The translations under genes and the position numbers were made by a program. The notes beneath the pieces are model-generated. The model was not told where the DNA came from. It was given only the letters and a program-made list of their open reading frames with translations, and did not search any database. This document shows, piece by piece, positions 1 to 8,094 of a stretch of DNA of 64,000 bases; positions within the stretch are counted from its first letter, which is position 1; every line of letters begins with the position of its first letter. Origin of the DNA: Indolivaga macrotermitis (GTDB lineage Bacteria > Bacteroidota > Bacteroidia > Bacteroidales > Dysgonomonadaceae); NCBI RefSeq assembly GCF_900128985.1, contig NZ_FQUC01000016.1, forward strand, positions 1-64,000, in the 5' to 3' direction.

Positions 1-110
1 CGTATACATGGAGACGTGTACGTACGGTTCGGTGGCGAGTGCTTGGAAACCTACCACTGTGAAAGGTGGCAAGGCGCCGGGTGCTTAGCCTATGGTTAGG
101 TGCTATTACT
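1..110 (+). mobile_element. 3' end of a group II intron (domain V and downstream)
   Basis: Positions 1-30 fold as the last 30 nt of a 34-nt group II intron domain V. The apical stem 6-10/15-19 is closed by a GAGA tetraloop (11-14), there is a two-base bulge at 20-21, and the lower helix 1-5/22-26 continues to GGTTC, which would pair with a GAGC lying just outside the window. Downstream are a GGCG/CGCC-bounded hairpin (about 34-76) and a hairpin with CCTA (89-92) against TAGG (97-100), the likely domain VI. The 3' splice site probably lies near 106-110, but the boundary and branch point are not resolved. The reverse-transcriptase gene would be to the left of the window. Confidence 0.75.
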
Positions 111-229
111 GCTACTTTCTTACTCATAATATTCAAATTTTATAGTTACTAAAAAGAAGTTTGTTACTTTTGTTTTGCAAACGTAAAGATAAAAAGCACC
201 GGAAACAAGAACTTACAGATCTGTTCTAT

Positions 230-247
230 AGTTACCTTTATGTAACT
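230..247. promoter_or_regulatory. Inverted repeat, candidate HxlR operator
   Basis: AGTTAC (230-235) and GTAACT (242-247) form a perfect inverted repeat with a 6-base spacer, 27 bases before the HxlR start codon. HxlR proteins bind palindromes as dimers and often control their own promoter, so autoregulation is plausible. This rests on position and symmetry only. Confidence 0.35.
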
Positions 248-273
248 TTTGCTGATTGTGAGTCGATTAGAGA

Positions 274-645
274 ATGATAAAAATGAAAGAAAAAATAAAA
301 ACCGAACTTTGCCCTATCAGGGACATTATTTGCAGGCTGAGCGACAAATGGTCGATGCTGGTTATTGTGATACTAAATGATGGCGGCACTATGCGTTTTA
401 ATGAGATACAGAAGGCTATGGACGATATTTCGCAACGGATGCTGACGGTTACTCTTCGTTCGCTTGAGGCTGATGGGCTGATCAGCAGGCGCATATATCC
501 CGAAGTGCCACCCCGTGTAGAATACAGCCTTACACCTTTGGGTACAAGCCTGCTTCCCGCATTAACAATGTTGGTCGACTGGGCGAAGGAGAATACCGGA
601 GCGATACAAGAATCGAGAAGGAGTTTCGAGTCCGTAAATAAGTAA
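274..645 (+). CDS. HxlR-family winged-helix transcriptional regulator
   Basis: A 123-residue DNA-binding protein whose whole length matches the HxlR (MarR-like winged helix) layout. It has an early Cys-Pro (residues 13-14), the KWSMLVI helix, RFNEIQ, the recognition region ISQRMLT, and the wing EVPPRVEYSLTPLG followed by a dimerisation helix. HxlR proteins sense aldehydes, disulfide or redox stress, often through the N-terminal Cys, and usually act on a neighbouring detoxification gene. No such target is visible: a group II intron end lies upstream and an unrelated small membrane gene downstream. An alternative ATG lies three codons in (283). The family is certain and the ligand unknown. Confidence 0.92.
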   Translation: MIKMKEKIKTELCPIRDIICRLSDKWSMLVIVILNDGGTMRFNEIQKAMDDISQRMLTVTLRSLEADGLISRRIYPEVPPRVEYSLTPLGTSLLPALTMLVDWAKENTGAIQESRRSFESVNK

Positions 646-711
646 TTATTCCGTAAACATTTCCATTCTAAGCCCGGTGAGTTCAGCAAATAGCCTATCT
701 GATATATTTTT

Positions 712-933
712 TCAATTGCTTATCAGTATATAAATTCCGGTGCAGATAACAGAGAGAATAACGAATGCAAAAAAGATACGGATAATACGGCGTAAGGCTT
801 CGTTTTTGGTTTTAGTATACAGAAAGGCAACAGCACAGATAACAGGCAGGGATATGTACCAAAAGTGGATGAGTACCATAAAAAGCGGCACAAAAAAAGA
901 AAAGAATCCGGCTACTGTTTCCGACATATTCAC
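712..933 (-). CDS. Small two-helix membrane protein
   Basis: A 73-residue protein with two long hydrophobic stretches (about residues 9-40 and 49-71) separated by a short basic loop containing KTKNEALRR. This is the topology of a small integral inner-membrane protein. It faces the HxlR gene tail to tail. A plus-strand frame covers the same stretch (740-952), but it is basic and has no recognisable fold, so the minus strand was preferred. I recognise no family, and the gene could be spurious. Confidence 0.5.
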   Translation of the reverse strand: MNMSETVAGFFSFFVPLFMVLIHFWYISLPVICAVAFLYTKTKNEALRRIIRIFFAFVILSVICTGIYILISN

Positions 934-1023
934 GTTTATTTTCGGGTGGTAAAGATAGATGTCTTTATTTACATAAATAGGCGTTATTTGTTAATTTTGT
1001 TCCATATTTCTGCGTTTTTTATT

Positions 1024-1031
1024 TATATTTG
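1024..1031 (+). promoter_or_regulatory. TATATTTG box, promoter -7 of the antiporter gene
   Basis: TATATTTG matches the Bacteroidetes -7 consensus TAnnTTTG and lies 74 bases before the chosen ATG at 1106. A TTTTG at 995-999 is upstream, at slightly longer than ideal spacing. Confidence 0.5.
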
Positions 1032-1105
1032 CAAATAAGCGGTTTGTGTTTTGCCAAACTGATACAGTATCCGCTCCTCTCAATAAAAAAACACGAATAA
1101 CATAT

Positions 1106-3373
1106 ATGTCGCATTTACCACCTTTAGTCAGTGATTTGGCTCTTATTCTTATAACAGCCGGTATAGTAACTATTATATTTAAACTGCTCAAGCAGCCTGT
1201 TGTACTTGGATACATAGTAGCAGGTTTTTTAATAAGCCCGCATTTCGGGTTGATACCCAATATTGTCGATATGTCCAATATCTCGGCATGGGCAGAGATC
1301 GGGGTTATATTCCTATTGTTTGCTCTCGGGCTCGAATTCAGTTTTAAGAAACTGATGGACGTCGGAGGAACAGCGTCCATTGCCACCCTCGTAAATATGG
1401 GGTCAATGATCGTTATCGGTTATATTCTCGGTCAGTTGATGGGATGGACACAGATGGAAAGTGTATTCCTCGGGGGAATGCTGTCGATGTCGTCGACTAC
1501 TATTATTATAAAGGCTTTTAACGATATGGGACTGCAAAAGAAAAAGTTTGCAGGTATAGTATTCGGTATGCTGATAGTAGAGGATTTGGCAGCTATACTG
1601 ATGATGGTATTATTGTCTACCGTCGCCAAAAGTAACCATGTAGAAGGGGCCGGATTACTCGAAAGTATATTACGGTTGGGATTCTTTATGGTGATTTGGT
1701 TTGTTGTCGGAATCTATCTTATCCCCAGTTTCCTAAAACGGTTCAAGAAGTATTTGAACGACGAAACAATGCTGATCGTTGCGGTTGGGCTGTGTCTCGG
1801 AATGGTGCTGTTTGCCGATTCTGTTGGATTTTCAGCCGCACTGGGTGCATTTATTATGGGATCTATTTTAGCAGAAACAATTGAGTCGAAACATATAGAG
1901 CATCTGATTGAGCCGATTAAAAATCTTTTCGGTGCGGTTTTCTTTGTATCGGTAGGTATGATGATTGCTCCCGGAATTGTAGCCGAATATATAGTACCTA
2001 TACTATTATTGACGGTTGTTGTGCTCATCGGACGTGTAATCTTTGCAACACTGGGAGTTGTAGCTTCCGGCGAAGGGCTGAAAGTTTCTTTGCAGGCCGG
2101 GTTTAGCTTGGCTCAGATCGGAGAGTTTTCTTTCATCATCGCAACCTTGGGTATGCAACTGGGGGTTATCAGTGATTTTATTTATCCGATAATTGTCGCT
2201 GTATCAGTAATTACAACCTTTACCACTCCTTATTGTATAAAGTTGTCGGAACCGGTGTACCATGCTTTGGAAAAGGTTATTCCCGACAAATGGGGCAAGC
2301 TGATAACTGGATATGCCGAATCGAACCGGAAGACGGTAAATCATCAAACGGATTGGAATATTCTTCTTAAGAATGTATTGTCTACGGTAGCTATTTATTT
2401 TACGCTGTCATTAGCAGTGTATTTCTTCTCCAACAATTTTATAATACCTTATGTAATAGATTATATTCACGGTATTTGGGGGCATATTCTTGCCGGATTG
2501 GTAACATTACTGCTGATGGCTCCTTTTATGAGGTCTATCATGAGGCGGAAAAGCCGTTCGGAGGAAGCTAAAAAGCTATGGAAAGACAGTAACTTCAATA
2601 AAGGTGCGCTTATTGCATTGGAGACTTTGCGGATAGCGCTTTGTGTAGTACTTATTTTAATGGTGCTTATTCCGCTTTTCCCGAGAGCTACAGGTATTTT
2701 GCTGTTGGTATCGGGGGCTATTGCTACATTCCTGATTTTCTCTAATGGATTTAAGAGCCAGTCTCAAAGGATGGAGAAACAATTTTTCCGTAACCTGAAT
2801 GACAAAGAACTTACCGAAGAAAGCCAGAAGGCAGTAGAGAAAAATGCTAAGACCAAATTGTTGAGTAAAAATATACATATCGAAAAGATAGATGTTCCAC
2901 AAAATTCGCCACGGGTAGGTAAGACACTTGCCGAACTTAACTTTAAACAGTCTACGGGAGTCGATATTGTAAGCATTGTCAGAGGCGACCAGCGTATCAA
3001 TATACCGGATGGTAATGTGAGGCTATATCCTTTTGATCGTTTGGTTGTTGCAGGGACAGATGAGGAACTTCAGGATCTGATAACTGCTCTGGATGAAAAA
3101 AATAATAAAGAACATCAACCGGAATCAGCCACTGTAAACGGGCAGATAGTAGTATCTCAATACGAATTGGAAGAAGGATGCCCACTGATAGGTAAGCTTA
3201 TAAAGGAATCAAAAATCAAAGATAAAGCCGATTGTATGATTATCAGTATCGACCGTGATGGCGAAGCCATGGTTAGCTTTGGAGCCGATACGGTATTGCA
3301 GGTAGGTGATGTGCTTTGGTTAGCAGGAGAAAAAGAAAAATTAGAGAAATTTGAGGATAATATATCTGCTTGA
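1106..3373 (+). CDS. CPA2-family cation/proton antiporter with two RCK_C domains
   Basis: An inner-membrane monovalent cation/proton exchanger of about 755 residues (KefB/KefC or GerN-like, CPA2 family). The Na_H_Exchanger domain spans about residues 5-385 and contains the FALGLEFSFKKL and GxxLSMSSTTII regions. Two further hydrophobic blocks follow near 430-490 and 510-560. The cytoplasmic C-terminus carries two RCK_C (TrkA_C) modules, about 615-690 and 695-752, the kind known in other proteins to bind regulatory nucleotides. No Rossmann-type RCK_N domain with GxGxxG is present, unlike classical KefB/C. The ATG at 1106 was preferred to an upstream GTG (1046) because it begins directly before the first membrane helix. 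The transported ion is not determinable. Confidence 0.9.
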   Translation: MSHLPPLVSDLALILITAGIVTIIFKLLKQPVVLGYIVAGFLISPHFGLIPNIVDMSNISAWAEIGVIFLLFALGLEFSFKKLMDVGGTASIATLVNMGSMIVIGYILGQLMGWTQMESVFLGGMLSMSSTTIIIKAFNDMGLQKKKFAGIVFGMLIVEDLAAILMMVLLSTVAKSNHVEGAGLLESILRLGFFMVIWFVVGIYLIPSFLKRFKKYLNDETMLIVAVGLCLGMVLFADSVGFSAALGAFIMGSILAETIESKHIEHLIEPIKNLFGAVFFVSVGMMIAPGIVAEYIVPILLLTVVVLIGRVIFATLGVVASGEGLKVSLQAGFSLAQIGEFSFIIATLGMQLGVISDFIYPIIVAVSVITTFTTPYCIKLSEPVYHALEKVIPDKWGKLITGYAESNRKTVNHQTDWNILLKNVLSTVAIYFTLSLAVYFFSNNFIIPYVIDYIHGIWGHILAGLVTLLLMAPFMRSIMRRKSRSEEAKKLWKDSNFNKGALIALETLRIALCVVLILMVLIPLFPRATGILLLVSGAIATFLIFSNGFKSQSQRMEKQFFRNLNDKELTEESQKAVEKNAKTKLLSKNIHIEKIDVPQNSPRVGKTLAELNFKQSTGVDIVSIVRGDQRINIPDGNVRLYPFDRLVVAGTDEELQDLITALDEKNNKEHQPESATVNGQIVVSQYELEEGCPLIGKLIKESKIKDKADCMIISIDRDGEAMVSFGADTVLQVGDVLWLAGEKEKLEKFEDNISA

Positions 3374-3537
3374 ATATTAGTGAAATAATTTTCATTCCGT
3401 GTTTTTTTTTCTAAAAAAGTCATTTTCTTTACAATATAATCGGGGCGAATGCGACTTCAATATTAGGAAGGCATGCATTCGACTTACAGAGGATAAATCT
3501 GTGATTATTTAACTTAAAGATTAAAAGAAATTTGACA

Positions 3538-3936
3538 ATGAGAAAAAGAAGACATTCCGTAGGGAAATCTATATTAATGGGATTGGCTTTTATAGCTATT
3601 TTTGCGGCAGTGATAGCTGTAGTGATGTTATTGTGGAATGCTGTTATTCCGTCAGTCATTGGTTGGTCAGCTATTAATTACTGGCAGGCAGCAGGGTTAT
3701 TGATTTTATCCCGCATTCTGTTTGGAAAATTCGGGCGTCCGGGTGGTCATCGCGGGCATTTCGGTAAACGCTGCAAACACGAAGACCACGGACGTTTACA
3801 TGAACGTCTGCACAATATGTCTCGCGAAGAAAGAAAGGAATATATCCGTGACCGGATGAACAGGCACCGTGATTTCTGGTCTGACGATACAGATGATGAA
3901 AGCTCAGACGACGATGCACGCAATAACAAGCAATAA
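3538..3936 (+). CDS. Small membrane protein with His/Arg/Asp-rich tail; candidate anti-sigma partner
   Basis: A 132-residue protein with a short basic N-terminus, two hydrophobic segments (about residues 11-36 and 44-60), then a soluble tail rich in Gly, His and Arg that contains SREERKEYIRDRM and ends in a strongly acidic DDTDDESSDDD run. It ends one base before the ATG of an ECF sigma factor, so the two are almost certainly co-transcribed and translationally coupled. The small membrane protein plus ECF sigma arrangement suggests it anchors or modulates the sigma factor, but it has no recognisable anti-sigma fold. The ATG at 3538 was preferred to a TTG two codons upstream. Confidence 0.75.
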   Translation: MRKRRHSVGKSILMGLAFIAIFAAVIAVVMLLWNAVIPSVIGWSAINYWQAAGLLILSRILFGKFGRPGGHRGHFGKRCKHEDHGRLHERLHNMSREERKEYIRDRMNRHRDFWSDDTDDESSDDDARNNKQ

Positions 3937-3937
3937 T

Positions 3938-4495
3938 ATGAGCGGCTCGCCTGAATCGCACAATGTTACAGAAATCTTCAATACGTATCAGGCTCAGTTA
4001 AGAGGCTTCATCAGTAAGAGGGTGGTTTCGAAGGACGACTGTGAGGATATATTGCAGAATGTATTTTACCAATTGTCGAAGGTCGATCCTTTAGTAAATC
4101 CGATCAATCAGATATCGGGGTGGTTATATGCCGTTACACGTAATCAGATAGCGGATTGGAGCCGTAAGCAAAAGAAAGAGGAAATGCCTGTTGTGACCAG
4201 AGAAGACGATGAGTTCCTGACCGAGGTTACAGAAATTCTTCTGCTGGATGACGAATCTCCCGAAACTACTTACCTGCGGTCTATTGTCTGGACAGAACTG
4301 GATGCAGCATTAGAGGAGTTACCGCCTTTACAAAGAGAGGTTTTTGAACTGACTGAATTGCAAGGGTTCTCCTTCAAGGAAATTTCTGAGTCGACCGGTA
4401 TTCCAGTTAATACATTGCTATCCAGAAAACGATATGCTGTATTGTACCTGAGAGAAAGATTAAAGAATCTGTATGATGATCTGTTGAGTGATTAG
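3938..4495 (+). CDS. ECF-type RNA polymerase sigma factor
   Basis: A 185-residue sigma-70 family protein with only regions 2 and 4. Region 2 (about residues 11-75) includes DDCEDILQNVFYQL and the promoter-opening segment INQISGWLYAVTRNQIADWSR. Region 4 (about 118-178) includes LPPLQREVFELTELQGFSFKEIS and a helix-turn-helix ending VNTLLSRKRYAV. It directs RNA polymerase to a small stress or envelope regulon. The ATG at 3938 lies just after the stop of the upstream membrane gene; earlier in-frame ATGs (such as 3914) would overlap it. A bidirectional hairpin terminator follows. Confidence 0.9.
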   Translation: MSGSPESHNVTEIFNTYQAQLRGFISKRVVSKDDCEDILQNVFYQLSKVDPLVNPINQISGWLYAVTRNQIADWSRKQKKEEMPVVTREDDEFLTEVTEILLLDDESPETTYLRSIVWTELDAALEELPPLQREVFELTELQGFSFKEISESTGIPVNTLLSRKRYAVLYLRERLKNLYDDLLSD

Positions 4496-4523
4496 TTCTC
4501 CATATATTAGTAATATATCAAGA

Positions 4524-4557
4524 AAAAGCCGGTGAATATTAATTCTCGCCGGCTTTT
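4524..4557. terminator. Bidirectional hairpin terminator
   Basis: AAAAGCCGG (4524-4532) pairs with CCGGCTTTT (4549-4557). It sits between the convergent sigma factor and phosphatase genes and has a U-tract in either direction. Confidence 0.8.
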
Positions 4558-4578
4558 GTATTTCGGTAATACAGAATG

Positions 4579-6216
4579 TTATTTGTGTAACAGATCCACA
4601 ATAGGCTTACCTATTGTACCACTAGGCATTTGTATGTGTAGCAATGCTGCAACAGTAGGTGCGATGTCGGTCATATACACTTCGGAGTTTGAGCTGCCAT
4701 GTTTAACTCCCCATCCCATCCATACTAGGGGGATGTGTGCATCGTAAGGATTCCATGCACCGTGGGTAGCACCTTTCATATCTGACATGCTATACCATCC
4801 CGGTTTTAAGATTATTTGTATTTCGCCGCAAAGTTCCCGATTGTAACCATTGATAATTTTCTCTTTAATTACAGAAGGGATAGAAGCTTCCGATACTTTG
4901 TCTGTTACTACGGCGTAAGCTGTCGTAGGCAATGTATTCAGGTAAGTGATGCAGGCATCTCTCAGGTCATCCATATCGGTATCTGTAGTTATCTGCGAAT
5001 AATTGAAATTTACCTGATAATTATAAAGGTTACGAACCATATCTGCTTTACCAAACTTTTTTTGCAGGTAGGCATTCAAGTCGGTTCTGATCTTTTCTTC
5101 GTCCCAGTTGCCTCCGTCTATCTTATTATCGTTAAGGAATTGCCCGTTGTGCCCACCTCCGTGGTCGGCAGTAAGGAATACGGTATAATTGCCTTTACCT
5201 ATTTTCTGATCCAGATAGTTGAAAAAATCTCCTAAATCTTTATCCAGTCTGAGGTAAGTATCTTCGGTTTTGACAGAGTTAATCCCGAACTGGTGTCCGA
5301 CATAGTCTGTCGAAGATAAGCTGATAGCCAGAAAATCGGTGTTAGGATGTTGTCCTAGTTGCTCATTTTCTAAAGCAAGTTTGGCAACATCAAGTGTCAG
5401 GGTATTGCCGTAAGGAGTGGAGCGGATCAGTCCCAGTCCGTTATCCTTGATAAGCTTCGATGTTGGAATAGGGAAGGTTACTTTATCTTGTCCTTCGTAT
5501 GTGTTTTCGTAAACATTGTCGTCATTAGTACTTTGCAGGTAAGTATTGATAGGATATAATGTGTTCCAATCCTGAGCCAGATACTTTTGGGTTTGTTTCC
5601 GGTTATTAAAGTCGGTTAGCCATTTTGGAAGCTCTTGCATATACCAGGTGCTGGTTATCCAGTTGCCCGATTCGCCATCGAACCAGTATGCAGCGTCAGC
5701 AGAGTGCCCGGCAGGCAATATGCTGCCCCTGTCTTTGATAGATACCCCGATAACTTTAGACCTGAAATTAGTTGCAAGTTTTAACTCGTCGGTAACCGTT
5801 GTCGCTTTGAGGTTAAACGGAGACATTTTTCCGGCTTTGGCATTTTTATCGGCAGTACCTACACTGAATACTTTATCATCTTGGGTACAATACATAGACT
5901 GCCCGGTTGCCTGTATCGTGAAATCGTTTCCGGCAATACCGTGAATAGACGGAACCGAACCTGTGTAGATGGTGCTATGCCCGATAGCGGTATATGATGG
6001 TACATAATTGATCATTGTATTTTCGCAGGAAAAACCTTCATTTAACAGCCGTTTGAACCCGTCATTCGTGTAATGGTCGTAATACCTGTACAGATAATCC
6101 CAGCGCATCTGATCGACTACTATACCCACTACCAGTTTGGGATGTCCTATATTGTTCTGCCCCAGTAAAGTGAGCGATATAAAAAGTAAAAGTAAAGTAG
6201 ATAATTTTTTATACAT
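4579..6216 (-). CDS. pafA: PafA-type secreted alkaline phosphatase
   Basis: A 545-residue periplasmic phosphate monoesterase of the alkaline phosphatase superfamily. It has a signal peptide (residues 1-19) and a complete two-zinc site: D35, nucleophile T76 (in SYTAIGH), D304 and H308 (STDYVGH), D351 and H352 (TADHGG), plus the late KGATHGAWNPYDAH motif with the last zinc His. N97 and the K161/R163 pair (SIKDRG) match the phosphate-clamping residues that distinguish the PafA monoesterases of Bacteroidetes from diesterases. In this phylum such enzymes are often expressed regardless of phosphate supply. It is a single gene, convergent with the sigma factor. Assignment is by residue pattern. Confidence 0.88.
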   Translation of the reverse strand: MYKKLSTLLLLFISLTLLGQNNIGHPKLVVGIVVDQMRWDYLYRYYDHYTNDGFKRLLNEGFSCENTMINYVPSYTAIGHSTIYTGSVPSIHGIAGNDFTIQATGQSMYCTQDDKVFSVGTADKNAKAGKMSPFNLKATTVTDELKLATNFRSKVIGVSIKDRGSILPAGHSADAAYWFDGESGNWITSTWYMQELPKWLTDFNNRKQTQKYLAQDWNTLYPINTYLQSTNDDNVYENTYEGQDKVTFPIPTSKLIKDNGLGLIRSTPYGNTLTLDVAKLALENEQLGQHPNTDFLAISLSSTDYVGHQFGINSVKTEDTYLRLDKDLGDFFNYLDQKIGKGNYTVFLTADHGGGHNGQFLNDNKIDGGNWDEEKIRTDLNAYLQKKFGKADMVRNLYNYQVNFNYSQITTDTDMDDLRDACITYLNTLPTTAYAVVTDKVSEASIPSVIKEKIINGYNRELCGEIQIILKPGWYSMSDMKGATHGAWNPYDAHIPLVWMGWGVKHGSSNSEVYMTDIAPTVAALLHIQMPSGTIGKPIVDLLHK

Positions 6217-6287
6217 AACTCTTTGATTGATTATAGACTTTAAAATTACGTAAAAAGGAATAGACGGATTGTCATTTTTATATTAAA

Positions 6288-6320
6288 AAACGATGAATAT
6301 TTTAATCATATTCATCGTTT
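6288..6320 (-). terminator. Terminator of the phage lysis operon
   Basis: AAACGATGAATAT (6288-6300) pairs with ATATTCATCGTTT (6308-6320). On the minus strand the stem is followed by a T-run (A-run 6285-6290 on plus), so it ends the lysis transcript. Confidence 0.8.
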
Positions 6321-6333
6321 AACTTTCTTAGCT

Positions 6334-6729
6334 TTATTGTTTAAAAATGCGGAAACCTATATACCCGATGGCAACAGCTCCTATACAGGCCATTATAATC
6401 AGCCATTTGGGATATACCTTTTGTGCCTCTCCGGCTATCTCAACTTTGTAAGGTATTTGTATCGAGTCGGTTCTGTAAATAGTGTCGGTTCTTATCCGGT
6501 CTCGGTACATATACCGGTACTTGGTAAGTAAAATGGTATCGCCTTTTTCTTTTAAGAATATCGAGTCGTATAAGTGTACCGAGTCCCGGAAGCTTTTGTA
6601 TATGTATTCCGTCTTCTCGTTATTGACAGGGACATAAACAGTTCTGGTTTTACAACTGCTTGTAAACAAGCCTATAAATAAACAAATAAGGCAGATGATC
6701 GTATAAAATCGTTCAGAAATCTTTTTCAT
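6334..6729 (-). CDS. Candidate unimolecular spanin (lipoprotein with C-terminal TM)
   Basis: A 131-residue protein with a lipoprotein signal (TSSC, Cys near residue 26), a central periplasmic segment of about 75 residues rich in Tyr, Arg and Asp (predicted extended), and a C-terminal transmembrane helix (about 107-127) ending in RIFKQ. An outer-membrane lipid anchor plus an inner-membrane anchor on one chain is the u-spanin layout, as in phage T1 gp11, which fuses the two membranes in the last step of lysis. It overlaps the endolysin by 4 bp and is last in the holin-endolysin-spanin operon. No sequence family is recognised; the role is inferred from architecture and position. Confidence 0.65.
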   Translation of the reverse strand: MKKISERFYTIICLICLFIGLFTSSCKTRTVYVPVNNEKTEYIYKSFRDSVHLYDSIFLKEKGDTILLTKYRYMYRDRIRTDTIYRTDSIQIPYKVEIAGEAQKVYPKWLIIMACIGAVAIGYIGFRIFKQ

Positions 6730-7256
6730 AGTAGTACCTCCTTTGCTTTATTCCATAAAATGAGCCTGCTTTGATATCCGTTCAGTCCACCGTTGATACG
6801 GCGGGTAAGTGTTTTAAAATCTTTTTCACCGGATGTAGCATAACGGTTTAGCTTCCTGTCTTTCCAATACCAGAAAGCGCATAATACTGCATATACAGGT
6901 TCTTTCAGTAAGTAGGGATTTGCAACGAAATCGATTTTCATAGCATCGGATAAAGCCTGATAATTAGCCCGCCCCGTGATTTGTATAAGTCCTCGCCCTT
7001 TGTATCTTGTACCATCCCCTTTACAGGTATTACCTAAGTCTTTACGTCCTTCGTAAGCGGATCCGGATGCTATTTCTTCAACATACCGCAGTTGTCCCGA
7101 TTCGTGACCGATCTGTGCAAGGAAGGCGCAGACTCGTTCGGGAGTATTGACCTCGAATTCTTCGAGATACTGATTGATGTAAGAAAGGTATTTTTCTCTG
7201 TTCTCTTTTGTTGAAAGAGGATAGATAAGCTTGAGCTGATTATCAGTTATTTTCAT
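6726..7256 (-). CDS. Phage endolysin, glycoside hydrolase family 19 type
   Basis: A 176-residue peptidoglycan-degrading enzyme of the GH19 (chitinase/lysozyme-like) class. It shows the N-terminal FLAQIGHESG motif with E52 as probable general acid, a second acidic cluster YVEEIASG (E60/E61), the KGRGLIQITGRANYQ substrate-groove signature, and a C-terminal TRRINGGLNG loop. There is no signal peptide, so release must depend on the neighbouring holin. It overlaps the holin by 14 bp upstream and the spanin by 4 bp downstream. The full domain is present and the key residues are intact. Confidence 0.9.
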   Translation of the reverse strand: MKITDNQLKLIYPLSTKENREKYLSYINQYLEEFEVNTPERVCAFLAQIGHESGQLRYVEEIASGSAYEGRKDLGNTCKGDGTRYKGRGLIQITGRANYQALSDAMKIDFVANPYLLKEPVYAVLCAFWYWKDRKLNRYATSGEKDFKTLTRRINGGLNGYQSRLILWNKAKEVLL

Positions 7257-7719
7257 TGTTTGTGTCTTTAGATGAGTGCTTATTATCTATTATTTTTTCT
7301 ATTCCTTTCAGGATATTGTCTTTGTTCTCGATTAACGAAAGCAGGTCTTTGAAACTTTCGTACATGCGCCGCCTGTCTTTTTCTCCGGCTTTTTCGAGTA
7401 CGGATTTAGCTTCGATAAATGCGAGGAATATACAACAAGCAAAACTGAAATAGGGTAGTGACAGGAATAACGATGCCAGAATATCGAACATCAGGGCAAA
7501 TCCCATCAGCCCATAGTATTGTATTGCTTTGCTTACTGTACGCCTGAATCCGAATGAAGTATGTATTTCGCCCAACTGCTTAGCTTTGTATAGTCCGGAG
7601 ACGAGATCGATAATGATAGCTGCCAGTACAATTACCCAGAGAATAAGAACGAACTGGAGTTTTTGAAATAAGATATCGTAATCTTTATTCAAAAATGAGT
7701 TAATGAAAAGTTGTGTCAT
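7243..7719 (-). CDS. Phage holin family membrane protein
   Basis: A 158-residue protein (from ATG 7719) with a first helix near residues 22-42 (LILWVIVLAAIIIDLVSGLY), a basic amphipathic linker, and hydrophobic segments near 67-100, then a charged cytoplasmic tail. Size, helix pattern and position directly before the endolysin fit a Bacteroidetes phage holin, which permeabilises the inner membrane. An in-frame upstream ATG (7782) would place the start inside the preceding terminator, so 7719 was chosen. A TTTATCTATA motif lies 33 bases upstream. Confidence 0.75.
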   Translation of the reverse strand: MTQLFINSFLNKDYDILFQKLQFVLILWVIVLAAIIIDLVSGLYKAKQLGEIHTSFGFRRTVSKAIQYYGLMGFALMFDILASLFLSLPYFSFACCIFLAFIEAKSVLEKAGEKDRRRMYESFKDLLSLIENKDNILKGIEKIIDNKHSSKDTNNENN

Positions 7720-7752
7720 AATCTTGAATTTGGTTTGTGTTCTGTTATATAG

Positions 7753-7762
7753 TATAGATAAA
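7753..7762 (-). promoter_or_regulatory. Phage-module motif TTTATCTATA (site 1)
   Basis: Minus-strand TTTATCTATA, continuous with the T-run of the preceding hairpin and 33 bases before the holin ATG. It is one of seven sites in the window, one ahead of each phage transcription unit. Whether it acts as promoter core, operator or RNA element is unknown. Confidence 0.65.
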
Positions 7763-7765
7763 AAA

Positions 7766-7793
7766 CTTGCGCCGGAAAGCACTCCGACGCAAG
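7766..7793 (-). terminator. Terminator of the fibre/baseplate operon
   Basis: CTTGCGCCGG (7766-7775) pairs with CCGACGCAAG (7784-7793), with one mismatch. On the minus strand it is followed by TTTTTT, which merges into the TTTATCTATA motif. Confidence 0.75.
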
Positions 7794-7814
7794 AAATAGT
7801 AGTGTTTTTTGTCT

Positions 7815-8093
7815 TTATAAATAAAAGAAGACATTGTTCTTCAAACCCTCAGTATGTAGGCTGACCGATGTTACAGCTTGCTGTAATTCGTTCCCGGTTA
7901 TACGTGAGTTTACCGATATATTTTTAACTGATACTGTAATTTGTCCGGAATCGTTTTGTGAGTCGATAGAAATGGAATGTATCGTTTTCTCTTTATCAAT
8001 CTCATCGGGTTTAATCTCTAATGATAGAGTGTCTATTTTCTTATCCGACAAGTCTGCACCGGACGGAGGAAAACCATTTTCAAAATCAGCCAT
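7815..8093 (-). CDS. Small phage virion-associated protein, unknown
   Basis: A 92-residue soluble protein, last in the fibre operon. Its stop is followed at once by a terminator, and its start lies 1 base after the stop of the large fibre-like gene. The N-terminus is Pro/Asp-rich (NGFPPSGADLSDKK) and the rest alternates short polar and hydrophobic residues, as in beta-rich tail appendage proteins. No family is recognised. The tight coupling suggests an accessory tail-fibre or baseplate component. Confidence 0.65.
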   Translation of the reverse strand: MADFENGFPPSGADLSDKKIDTLSLEIKPDEIDKEKTIHSISIDSQNDSGQITVSVKNISVNSRITGNELQQAVTSVSLHTEGLKNNVFFYL

Positions 8094-8094
8094 A

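Noticed and set aside
740-952. Plus-strand 70-codon frame opposite the small membrane gene
   Set aside because: Basic, no membrane or domain pattern; the minus-strand frame encodes a sensible two-helix protein.
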